A DNA stretch of 64,000 bases, taken from contig NC_068970.1 of the NCBI RefSeq assembly GCF_016808095.1, positions 40,211,630 through 40,275,629 of the forward strand, given 5' to 3'. Positions 33,925 to 45,574 of the stretch are shown here, in pieces (position 1 is the stretch's first letter; every line of letters starts with the position of its first letter). Below the pieces are notes generated by a model. The model had not been told where the DNA came from and made no database searches. It saw nothing but the letters and a program-made list of their open reading frames with translations. This stretch comes from Vigna angularis. Taxonomy: Eukaryota > Streptophyta > Magnoliopsida > Fabales > Fabaceae. The position numbers were made by a program, and so were the translations under genes.

Positions 33925-36900
33925 CTTTGTTTTTAAAAGTTTTCTTAATCTAAAGGGTTCAAAACTTTCACTTAGACAAGTCCCAGGTAAGAGAGGTGAG
34001 CTAAAGAGCTGCTTAAGTACCAAGTCTTGCCTTGCCAGAAATGTCTTAGGCTACTAACTAATTACCCCTTAAACTAAAATCACCTTTAGAAACAAAGTAC
34101 ACAACTCAAACAATCACAAACAATTAAGCACAATTAAAAGACTAGACTCTCGGACTCTAATGTGTGAAAAGGCTTAGAGTTTAATCCCTTTTAGCCTAAT
34201 CACCCCTAAACGTGAACACAAAAATCAAATAAACAAAAAACACTAAAGAAACCAGCGGACTCTAATGACCCCTACGAGCTACACAAATCAAGTTAATATT
34301 AAATTCTACTCCTATGGTTAAGCTTGTAGCTTTGGCTAACAAGACACATTCACCTATCTAGCTATGCTAAAATTAAAGCAAGTTAAAGTTGCCAAGAGTT
34401 TGAAAGAGCACCAAGGACTCTTCCAAAGAACTTGGACTTTATAAAAGGCCCTTTTACAAAACAAAAGTTAAAACCAACAGTGGGCTAAGACAAGCCCATT
34501 ACAAATCAGATGAATCAAACAAATACAGAGAAAATAAAAAAAATCAAAACCATGATGCGGTCCTAGACCACTTCTTCATCTTGCACGAAATCTTCCAGAG
34601 GCCAAATATTCCTTTCAATTCTCGGCCTAAATCAAGAAACTAGCTTGTCCAATCCTGCAATCACACATGCACAAAACTGCTATGAGTATTCACTTGGTTA
34701 AAACAGATTGCAAAAGAGGATATAGGGCAGTAAGAACTTCCCTTTCTCTTGGCTGCACAAGCTTTCCAAGCTTTCCACTAAGAATCTGCTGCTGCTCAAT
34801 TAATGGTCTCAACTTATACTGCACAAACAATTCCAACTAAAATCAGCAGATCAAACAATTCTAATCCTACTGATTGCAGGCCATACTAAAGAATTTAAGC
34901 ATATCAAAACAATTTGAGATAAAAGAAACTCCCTTTAGTTCAGATGACTGTTACTGTCTTCACTGAAACAGCTCACAATTTACAATATGCTACAGTACCA
35001 TCAATATTGCTTTTCCCAAACTACACAGAAAATTCACACTAAATCAGCAGTTCATGCAGTCCACAATGAACAATTTTAAACCAAAGCAATGTAAACAATC
35101 AGAAGCAATTAAAGTAAATGACTCCCTTCAATTCAAAGCTTCCACATGAAGTGCTTAGGTTTTTGTCTTCTCAGTAAATTTCTGCTCAAGCTAAACTCTC
35201 AAGTATCAGCTCTGCACACACCAAAATCAAACCAGATTTCATTATACACATGCAAATGGTCATTATACCAGAATCAAAAGGATATAAGTCTACGCTGAAA
35301 CCAAACTGATTAACAACCACCCTAGTCTAATCAAAATCAGATTAATCCAATGCAATGCAGAACAATTCCAATTCAGATTCAGATTCAGATTCAGATTGGC
35401 TAATCCTAGTGTACAAAAACTGTCATACCAGATTCAACATTATAGCAAGAATATTTCAACCAAAACAAAAGCAATTTAAGTTGAAAGAAACTCCCTTCAG
35501 TTTAACACTCCCACGTGAATTGCTTCTGCTTCTGGTTGCTCATTCTAAACTAATATCAACTTCTATTGGACACCCTGCACTGGTTCATTTCTGCATACAA
35601 AATCAAACCCAAATCCAGCAAATACAAATAGGAATGGACATTAACCAGATGCAATGGATGTAATTCAATCAATCTGAACAAAACTGAAATCTGCATGTGA
35701 TTAATACCAGAAAAATATTTTCTATATGCATTCGGAAAAATGATCTCAACAAAGAAAGAATGATGGTGCTAATAAGGACTCAACAGATTTCAACAATTGT
35801 AAGCAAACCATGAAATCAGTAATCACATTCAGACATATAATATCTCAATGATTTCAGCAAACAGTTTATAAGCCAAAATGAATGCAATGTCAGTTTAAGC
35901 AAATCACAACTGCTCCAATCTAATTGATCCAATTTCTTTTCCTGCACAATGAACAATCACAAAACAGTTAGATTAACAATGAATTCTCTATTTCAAAGTG
36001 CCAAGGAATTAGGCCAAATTAGCCTCACGAAACTCACTACACTCAGGCTTCACTTTGAAAACTTAAAGCACTCAAAATGGAAAGGTTTGGAAGGGAGATT
36101 CTCCCTTGGCAGTACAAAGCTGGAGAGTCTTTCAGACCACCACCACCTAAGATGCTACCAAGCACACAAACCCTCTTTCAAATTCCAGAAACTAGAGTGT
36201 AACAACTTCTCAAACAGGCAAAGGATAGGCAAGGCAAAGTGATATGCAAAACAGAGCAGGACAGCCACAATACAATGACAGCATAGCAGATCTATGGCTT
36301 AAGACAACTCTAGATCAGATGAATAAAGCAATCAAAGCTCAAATTATGAACAGCAGAATAGATTGCACATGTGATAGACAAAACCAGAGTTATCAACCAA
36401 GACAAGCAAGAAACAAAGCTTTGAATAATGTGAGCACACAAACAGAACCTAACAAGGGATCTAGAACAGATTAAGAAAGCAAATAAAAAAATGCAGTAAT
36501 GAATTGCAGAACTTGTTGGTGAACACAAGTTTCAGATGCAAAATTGAACTTGTCCCATAGCTATTTTTAGCAATTTCAATTCTGGACACAATTGCACACT
36601 GAAATCCATTCGAACAAGTTTAATGATGCTTGTTTTGATCATTCAAGGCCAGTTTACACAATTTCATAGGCTTTTACTCAAATTCACATGTTCAGTTCCT
36701 TGTTTTTCTTTTCAGAATTTGCCTCTTTTGAACTGATTTACTCAACTCATGCCTTTATTTCATTTTGGACCAAAGCAGTGATTAACAAGCATTGAAACAA
36801 CTTAGTTCTGCAGTTTAGAAAGTTTAAAAACGGTTTGCAAAGACTCTAGGATTAAATATACAGAATTCCAGCAATGATCTACTACTGAAATGAACAAAAA

Positions 36901-37676
36901 CAAAGCAAAATACTCAAGCAATGAAATATGCAGTTCGGCCTACTGCTTGCAAGTAATTTCTGCTGTGACTTTCACACTAACAACCAAGCTAATGCTGAGC
37001 ATATCACGGCTTTTCTGGTTGGCTCTTTGTTACTAGTCATCTCAGCATTCCAGCTCAATTTTAAAAGTGCAGAATAGCTTCAATGTTCAGATTCAACAGC
37101 TTATTAAAACAAAAAAATTCACAACAGCAAATTCAAATCAGATCTGCTGCTCATTTCATGCATCCGAGCTCTCAGTATTGAATGTCATAGCTCATACGGT
37201 ATGCACATTGAACATATAATCAGATCACCACAAACACAACTCAAATAAGAAATACAACTTGAAGTTATAACAAGAAAATTCAACTAACATGACTATGACA
37301 AAACAGAATTCGATTTAGAAATTAAAAGACTCAAACAAATTGGATTCACCGAATAAAATGATAAAAATATTGACTCAAGGCACAGAACAAGTCAGAACAC
37401 TCAAGACAATGAAGGAAAATGATGAACACCTCAGAAATGAAAAGAAACAACACAAAATACTCAGAATTAAAAGCAAACCGAGACAAAATAAGATGAATGA
37501 ACACCACGTAAATGAAGAAAACGCAACAGAGATGCGAAACAGAAACGCGAAACAGAAACTCAGAATCAAGATATCACAGACACAGATTCAACAAAAGACT
37601 CGAAACAACTCAAAAACTAAAGAAACTCAGAACAGAGACGAACCGAGATACTTACCTTCAAAGCGTGTTCGACCTT
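33925..37676 (-). other. Family B 5' leader, complete copy
   Basis: About 3.75 kb between gag start and primer site with no supported gene. It is A-rich in plus sense. Scattered 60-125 codon frames (for example 37340-37717) have no recognisable domain. A (ATTCAG)n microsatellite lies at about 35366-35396. Such long non-coding leaders are typical of LARD-type non-autonomous elements. Confidence 0.7.
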
Positions 37677-37689
37677 GCTCTGAATACCA
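37677..37689 (-). other. Primer-binding site of family B
   Basis: Minus strand TGGTATTCAGAGC, separated from the LTR by AG. It has the same expanded iMet pattern as the CRM-like element. Confidence 0.82.
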
Positions 37690-37691
37690 CT

Positions 37692-38541
37692 TGATGGACG
37701 AACGCCCGAGAAGCTGACGACCGAAGCTGTGCGAGCTCGATTCGGACTCCTCGAAGCTTCCTCCAGAGAGATGACGCAGCGGAAAAAGGACAAAAACTCG
37801 AAGAAGAACAAGAACAGAAGGTTAAACTTGAATAGAAAACCCTAAAATCATGAACGAACACTAGAAAAGAGGGAAAACTCAAAATGAACCGATTAATCGG
37901 TTCAAACATAAGATTGGAGGAAAACAATCGGTGGAAAAGAAGGATGAACGGAGGAAATAAGGTTTGTTCGGTGAAAAATGAAGGAATAATGAAAATGAAA
38001 GAGGAAGCGAGACGAAACCCTAGAGGAGAAGATGAGATTCGGTGGAGAACCTGGATCTAGAGCTGCAATGACGGAAGCAAGGTAGAATAGAGGCTGATCC
38101 TGGAATCTGTGATGAAACCAAAGCAAAACGGTGAAGAGGATGTGGTTGATGGCCGAGAAGCTATTGAGAGTGTGAAATGCAAATGACTGTGGCTGAGGCG
38201 TGATGGAATGAAGAATGTGAGGTAGAGCGCTGACGCATGCTCTAATGAGGTGGCAACGAAGGAGAAATCAGTGTGGAGGATGAGAGAGAAAGCACCGTGG
38301 AATTTTGGAGAAATGGAAGAATGAGAGTGTGCTTGGAAGGTGGCTAGAGGGAGTCTTTGGACTCTCTAGCCTGACCTTCAAGAGAGAATTGTTTCTATTT
38401 CAGAAAACTTAATTCTCATTAATCTCAAAAGTGCTAATACAAGAGAGGAGTTGGGTATTTATAGTAACCCATGCTCCTTAAGAGCTAAGCTAGGAAAAGT
38501 AAAATTACAAAAGGAGGACTACGTCAAGGAGGATTCCATCA
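37692..38541 (-). mobile_element. Family B 5' LTR (850 bp, uninterrupted)
   Basis: Plus-sense ends TGATGGACGAACGCC and GGATTCCATCA, followed by GTTCA. A minus-strand TATAAATA-type promoter lies near 38455. It is the reference copy for the split solo LTR at 14522-32177. Confidence 0.92.
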
Positions 38542-39291
38542 GTTCATTTTCCAAGGTCTTACAGCAGGCGTTGTAGGGTGCTAATACCTTCCCTACACGT
38601 AACCGACTCCCGAACCAAGAATCTCAGTTTCGCAGACCATGCCTTATCATTTTATGGTTTTTCGGTAGTTTTCCAGAATAAACTATGGTGGCGACTCCAA
38701 ATCTCTTTTTCAAAACCGTTTTATTTTTGGATCCTCGTCCCGTCGCGATTCCGGTTGCGACAGACTATTACTATTTTATTAATAGTCAATCAACCATAGG
38801 AAATTTAATTAAAATATGTTTGGCTAAATTGTATTAAAAACGTTTAAAAAAGTTAATTATTAGTGTTTTTTATGGATATGTGTAGGACCGAGAGACGTAC
38901 CTTTTTGATGGAGTTTTCCTGTAAAAGTCACTCTCACGTTGAAGTTATGCGTAATACAATCCAGTATTTGGAATATAGTAAAGCGTACTTACCCTTTTGG
39001 ACTTAACATTCTATTTATAAGTTATCTCACACTTAGCATAGGTCCAATAGATTAAAAATAAACTTACCTTTAGATTTGATCAGTTACTCGTAAACAGTTT
39101 ATTAATATCTTTAATCAAATATCCTTAATTAACATTCTTTAATTATTTTGGTACTATTTTATTACCTGTTAGATTATTGGTCCAACCATAATATAAGTGT
39201 TAACTCAACTATGGTCCATCATAAATAACTCAGGGGTGTTTCATCCTACACCTCCAACATCTTATTCTGCACCTCCAAAAATTATAGTTTT
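38542..39291. repeat. Duplicated segment F, copy 2
   Basis: Same 750 bp as 32178-32927. Here the sequence continues past TAGTTTT into AACCTTCTAATATC, so this is the original right junction. Confidence 0.93.
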
Positions 39292-40728
39292 AACCTTCTA
39301 ATATCTATCTCATCCTGCACCTTCAACTTTTTCAAAAAAATAATTTCCTAATCTTAGTAAATATTTTTTAACTTTTTCTCATTTTTATTAAAATAACCCT
39401 CCACCCCTTTAACTCTACTCTCTTTTAATAAAAGAATTTAAAACTTTGTTTCTTATTTATAATTTAATAAATATGTGTAATGTAACATCCCAAAATACAG
39501 TAATTACCATAAATCAGAATTAATCACATTTAACAGTAAAGCAATGCAGTCTTTACACTAAGATTAAGATCCAAAACCCGTAAGGGCTTAAATACAGAAT
39601 TCAGTACAATAATATCAGAATAACAGAAACTGAGACGAACGGTTTTACATAATTTAATAACCGAACGTCCAATTAAAAGTGAACATCTAAAACTAAAGAG
39701 AACGAGCGTTCTACTGTTCTGCTTTAACTTCCACTTCAACTAAGTTTTCTTCTTCAATCACGTCCTCCAAAGTGGCCTCGCCTTCTGCTCCCATCCACAC
39801 GGATGATCATTGCAAGACAGGACGAACGTACATAGACAGTAGACAACACAAGGAAAAACGAAAGGGTAAGCTTATGTAATTTAATTTATACATCAACATA
39901 TAAAATAAACATTTCAATCCACACAAGCACATAATTTAACATATAACATCATCCAAAATCTATATATATATATACTAGACCGACCGTCCGAACTGTATGA
40001 ATCTGTGTAGTTACAAGCGTCCTTGCACCCGAGTGATGTAGTAACTGGGATACACTCAACAGCTGCCACTCGAGGTTAGTCCGTTCTTACGTCGCCCATG
40101 TTAACTTATGGACTAAGGACCTCCTGCCGTTCCCACACATGACATACTCCCTCTACATGAGGATGAGTATTCACAGAACATAAGGATGGACAACAAGTCT
40201 TAACTTATCCACAGTCATACTTTACCAAATTCAATATTCAATATATGTAAGAGTCGTTCCTCCCTGGAACGCTCGTTCAATTTCCATAATCGTATAATCA
40301 TTCAATATAGTGTTCACACTTCAACATCTTATAATTTATCATCATCTTTATCTTCAGTTTTGAAAGTATAAAATAACGAACGTTCATACTTCTGAAGAAC
40401 GAAGACGAACTCTAAAGACTAGATTTAGCAGACTCGTTGTCAAACAGAATAAGTTGACACATACTTATATGACGAACGTCACTGCTACCCGAATCAGTTG
40501 AATGAACCGACTCTTAGAGATATACAATCAATGTTCAGAATAATTTAGGTACAAAGACTCTAGGCCGAATCCAAATGAATAAAGACACAACAAGACAAAT
40601 AATTAATTAGACTGAGAACAATTGGTTTAAAGAGATCGACTGCCAGTCAATGACCGAACGCGATAATATACATTTACTAATAATTTGGACGGACGCTATT
40701 TACGCCCCTATAGAAATCAAAGGTAAGG

Positions 40729-40868
40729 ACGAGCGTTCGGTATAAGACCGAACACTTCTTAGGACGAACGCTAGTTATAAGGCCGATAATTAATTAGGAC
40801 GAACGCTTGGTATAAGACCGAGTACTAAAGAGGACGAACGCTCCGTATAAGACCGAGCGCTACTGATT
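40729..40868. repeat. 35-bp minisatellite in Tekay LTR 2, 4 units
   Basis: Units at 40729, 40764, 40799 and 40834, with the ACGAACGCT...TATAAGACCGAGC core; more diverged than in LTR 1. Confidence 0.88.
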
Positions 40869-42507
40869 TGTAAGTATAAGGGGATAATACATTATGACTT
40901 AATTTAAAATATAAGGTTACCACTAGGCTGAGCCGAACGCTCAACATAGTATTTCACGGGACGCTCGTTCTCGATCAGAACTCTTTCCAAATGAAAGAAT
41001 TCCTTTTTAAGCAATTGATTAGAAACCGAACGGTATAAGACCGTACGATGACGAACGTATTTTATCATAGTAAGGATTTCATATTTTCGATTTTCATCTA
41101 GTTCAATTATCAATTTTCACCGTATCAGTTCATACTTTATACTTCATATCAATATCAATTTCCAAACTTTATATGATTCACATTAATCATTCATACTTCA
41201 AAGGAATAAATCATCTCATATTCATGCGTATCAACCATAAACATACATTTCAACCAACCTATATTATATTCATTCAATACAATAACGTTCGTTCATGCAT
41301 ACTCAACCAGCATACATCTCATACATTCAGTTCATATCATGATTGCATACGACATACAAGTATCAATTAAATTACTAAGCTTCCCTTACCTGGATAGCAG
41401 TGTACGTCTAATAGTATAACTTGGACTTGCCCAACTATGGCTTTCTACCCTCCACGATCTTTCTTACGCTCTTCAACTAAGTCTAACCAAAGAAAACTCA
41501 GAGAACTCAGTTTATACCCTTGCATGCAACTGAATCTTAGTTTGCATGTAACACGGAAACAACGTCCAGAGTCGAGTGACTTACCGGTTACAGAACTTGG
41601 ATCTGTTCGGTTCAGATTGAAGCTCACGGCGCAGGGAACGTTCCTACGGTTCTGAATGTTAAACGGAGAAGAAACGGGTGAGTAACAGTAGAGAGAAGTT
41701 GAAGGATTTCTAGAGAGAAGTTGGAGAAGAAGAAAGGTCAGAGTCTTGGTGGAGAAGAAGATGCATGCAGAGAGTGGGAGAAGTGTTTTCAGAAAAATTA
41801 GTTTTCTTCCCAAGGTCAAACGGACGGGCACTCTCATGCGGACACCTGTTTTCCACTACAGATTCAGAAGGTTCCAAAGTGACACTTGGCAGGCGTGCGT
41901 CAGAGTGTGTGAGTGCGTTTTTAATGAGACTGAATGTGTGTCATGGTGCATTAATGAGAGCAGCCAGGTGATTCAGCAGTGCATTTAATTGGATTAGACA
42001 GATGGCTTACGGTTAATTTTCCAAGGCCTCACATGTAACACCCCAAAAATACAGTAATCACCATAATTCAGAATTAATTACATTTAACAGTAACACATTG
42101 TAGTCTTTACACTAAGATTAAGATCCAAAACCAAAAGGGCTTAAATACAGAATTCAGTACAGTAATATCAGAATAATAGAAGCTAGGACGAATGGTTTTA
42201 CAAAAGGAAATAACCGAACGTCCAATTCAAAAGTGAACATCTAACACTAAAGAGAACGGACGTTCTACTGTTCTGCTTTAACTTCCACTTCAACTAAGTT
42301 TTCTTCTTCAATCACGTCCTCCAAAGTGGCCTCGCCTTCTGCTCACATCCACACGGATGATCATTGCAAGACAGGACGAACGTACACATACGATAGACAA
42401 CACAAGGAAAACGAAAGGGTAAGCTTATGTAATTTAATTCATACAGCAACATATACATTTAACATTTCAATCCATACAGCATGTAACTTATCATATAACA
42501 ACATAGA

Positions 42508-42552
42508 AATATATATATATTTATATATATATATATATACATATATATATAG
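42508..42552. repeat. (AT)n microsatellite
   Basis: An almost pure AT tract interrupted by TTT and CAT inside LTR 3. Confidence 0.9.
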
Positions 42553-42596
42553 ACAGACTGTCCGGACTGTATGAATCTGTGTAGCTATAGGCGTCC

Positions 42597-43305
42597 TGTT
42601 ACCAATAAGGAGTATTGGTAAAACCTGAAGATGTGTTTTGATGATGTTGCAACTTATAGATTTTGGATGTAGTAGGAAAATATTTAAAAAAGCAACTTGT
42701 AGATTTTGAATGTAGTAGGAAAATGTTAAACATTGTAATTTTTACTAGTATAATCGATTATGGTTAAGCAATAATCGATTATCACAAGTCATACTTGAAT
42801 AATCGATTATCACTTCATATAATCGATTATCACATTTTTGAAAACCTGTAACGGACTTGAATAATCGATTATCACTTACAATAATCGATTATTCATGGCA
42901 GTTGAGAGCTGACCTTTGGCACTCAGTGTACTTGGCTATATAATTTGATTTGGAGAAATCAGAAGGTAACGTTTTTGAACTGAGAAAGTTTAGAACACTG
43001 TGTGTCAGAGGAACGTTCTTAGAGAGCTTTTTGTTCATTGTTCCCTTGCTTGGTCTTGTGAAAGGAGAGGCTCGCGTATCGTGTGTCGATAGTCGGACCA
43101 GGATAAAAATTCTGTGTTGATCTTCTTATTCCCTACACTCATATTATTTTACGTATATCAACTGTTTGATTAATTTTCTGAAAGAAAATTATTTTTACTA
43201 AAAGGACAAAATTAATTTTAATTGTGATCGAATACGCTTTCCGCTCTCTGAGTTTTAATTCCGCTGCGCTATACTCTTCGAAAAATACCCCCTCCGATAC
43301 CATCA
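42597..43305 (+). mobile_element. Solo LTR (709 bp) inside Tekay LTR 3
   Basis: TGTTACCAATAAGG...CCGATACCATCA flanked by CGTCC at 42592-42596 and 43306-43310. The lineage is uncertain; the 3' part (GTGATCGAATACGCTTTCCGC) recalls Maximus/SIRE-type copia LTRs. Strand is assigned by TG...CA convention only. Confidence 0.82.
42749..42893. repeat. Six ATAATCGATTAT palindromes in a 145-bp stretch
   Basis: The 12-bp palindrome recurs six times with spacers of about 8-45 bp, four of them followed by CAC. It lies in the 5' part of the 709-bp solo LTR, a usual place for enhancer-like repeats. Confidence 0.9.
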
Positions 43306-44005
43306 CGTCCTTGCACCCGAGTGATGTAGTAACTGGGATACACTCAACAGCTACCACTCGAGGTTAGTCCTATCCAAAGTACCCCTAAGGAATAGAACCT
43401 CCTGCCATTCCCACACATGACATACCCCCTCTACGTGAGGATGGTACTCACGGAATATCAGGATGGACCAAGCCAGCATTAGCATGACCACAGTCATACT
43501 TTACCAAATTCCATATTCAACATATATGAGTCGTTCCTCCCTGGAACGCTCGTCCAAAATCCAATATCATATAATCGTTCCATATAGTGTTCACCTTTTT
43601 AAATTTCATACTTTATTATCATTTTCATCCTTCGTTTCAAATACCCAAAATAACGAGCGTTCAACTCTCTGAAGGACGAGGACGAACGTGAAAAGCGAGA
43701 TCGAGAAGAACTCGTTGCCAATCAGAATAAATCGACACATGATTATTTGACGAACATCATTGCTACTCAAATCAGTTGAATGAACTGACTCTAGAGTGAT
43801 ACCATCAATATTCAGAATATTTTAAGTACCAAGATGTTAGGCCGAATCCAATTGGATGAAGATACAACAAGACGAGTAATTAACTACGCTGAGAACCATT
43901 TGTTTAAAGGAATCGACTACCAGTCAATGACCGAATCGCGATAATATACATTTACTAAGTATTTGGACGAATGTTATTTACGTCCGTTAAGAAACCAAGG
44001 TAAGG

Positions 44006-44216
44006 ACGAGCGTTCGGTATAAGTCTGAACACTACATTAGGACAAACGCTAGGTAGATGACCGAGCACTGATTAGGACGAACGCTTAGTATAAGACCGAG
44101 AGTTCTTTAGGACGAACGCTAGGTATACGACCGAGCACGACTTAGGGCGAACGCTTGGTATAAGACCGAGCGATATTTAGGACGAACGCTTGGTATAAGA
44201 CCGAGCGCTACTTATC
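44006..44216. repeat. 35-bp minisatellite in Tekay LTR 3, 6 units
   Basis: Six units of the ACGAACGCTTGGTATAAGAC type, one with an extra base. This is the largest array of this family in the window. Confidence 0.88.
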
Positions 44217-45345
44217 TTAAAGTAGAAGAGTGTAAAATACTATTATTTAATTTAAGGTATACGGTGCCACTATGATGAGTCGAATGCTCAAACATAGTAT
44301 TTCCCAAAAGGACGCTCGTTCTCGCTTAAAATTCTTCCCGAATGAAAGAATTCCATTTTAAGTCACTTACTAGGAAACTGAACGGTATAAGACCGTACGA
44401 TGACGAACGTATTTCATCATAGGGAGTAATTCACATTCAGATTTTTCATCTATTACAGATCCCAGATTTCAAAATATCAGTTCATACTTTATACTTCATA
44501 TTAATGTCAATTTATAAACTTTATAACATTCATTCTAATAATTCATATTCAACATCATCATACAGATTTATTTCATACCCCATAAATATTCATGTTCATA
44601 TTCATACATCTCAACCATCATCCATCATGCATTCATACTCATACGGCATACATACATTCATTCATTCATCAACATGCATTCGTTTTCAGCAAACATACAA
44701 CAACGTACGAATTAAATCAATAAGCTCCCCTTACCTGGATTTGTGAGCAACTTGTCCTAAGCGCAAGATTTGTGGCTCAACCAACTAACGTCTTTCTACC
44801 CTCAGTGGTCACTTAACTCTTCCAACTCAAATCTAACCATAATAAAATCACAGTACTTAGACTATATCCATGCATGCAACCATAACTTGGTTTTGCATGA
44901 ACCCTAAGAACGAATGACTAAGGGAGGAGACTTACCAGTTTCAAACGTGAGCTTGTTCGGTTTAACGGAAAGGACGCCGGGATCTCTTCTACGGTCTCTG
45001 AAATGGGATCGGAGTAGAGAACGATAAGTTACAGAAGAGAGAAGATGGAGGCTTTTTAGAGAGAAGTTGGAGAAAATGAAATCTGAGTTCTAGGAGGAAG
45101 AAGGTGCGTGCACGATAGTGGAAGGGTTTTTCAGAAAATTCATTTTGTTTTCCCCACGTCCACACGAACGTGCGTCTCTCCTGTCGACACCTGCAACCCC
45201 ATTTCTGACTTCAATTCTTTCCTGGTGACACTTGGCGGAAGTTGCAGAGTTAAGGAAGTGGGTTTTAATGAAATCAGAGAAGGTTATCAGTGCATTAAAT
45301 GTGATTTAACAGGTGGAGGCTGGTTTAAATCTCCCAGGTCTTACA

Positions 45346-45574
45346 ATATGTAATTTAGTTTAAAAATATAATATTATATAATATATTTTCATAATTTAAT
45401 AATTATTAAAATATAATTTGTATTATTATAATAGTTATATTAAAAAAATTTAAATTAAATAATTAAAATAAAAGTAATAATAATAAAAATAAAGAAACAA
45501 AAATAATAATATAAAATCTGATTTAATATATATAAATATATTAAATTATATTAAAATATTAAATTATTCTAACG
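45346..45574. other. AT-rich spacer
   Basis: Almost only A and T with TAATAATAAAAATAA-type runs; no gene seen. It continues the pre-insertion target of the double LTR. Confidence 0.7.

Larger units (their letters stand above)
39476..45345 (-). mobile_element. Two Tekay-type LTRs back to back, no internal region
   Basis: LTR 2 (39481-42033) ends CCAAGGCCTCACA and LTR 3 (42034-45345) starts immediately with TGTAACACCCC. The pair is flanked by ATATG at 39471-39475 and 45346-45350, with AT-rich sequence continuing on both sides. A duplicated TGTAA precedes LTR 2. Net lengths are 2553 bp and about 2598 bp. By eye the two are roughly 10% diverged. No primer site, polypurine tract or coding sequence lies between them. 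Confidence 0.82.

Noticed and set aside
41437..41988. Frames of 70-130 codons in Tekay LTR 2 (similar in LTRs 3 and 5)
   Set aside because: Not conserved as a frame among the LTR copies; they lie in the non-coding LTR region.
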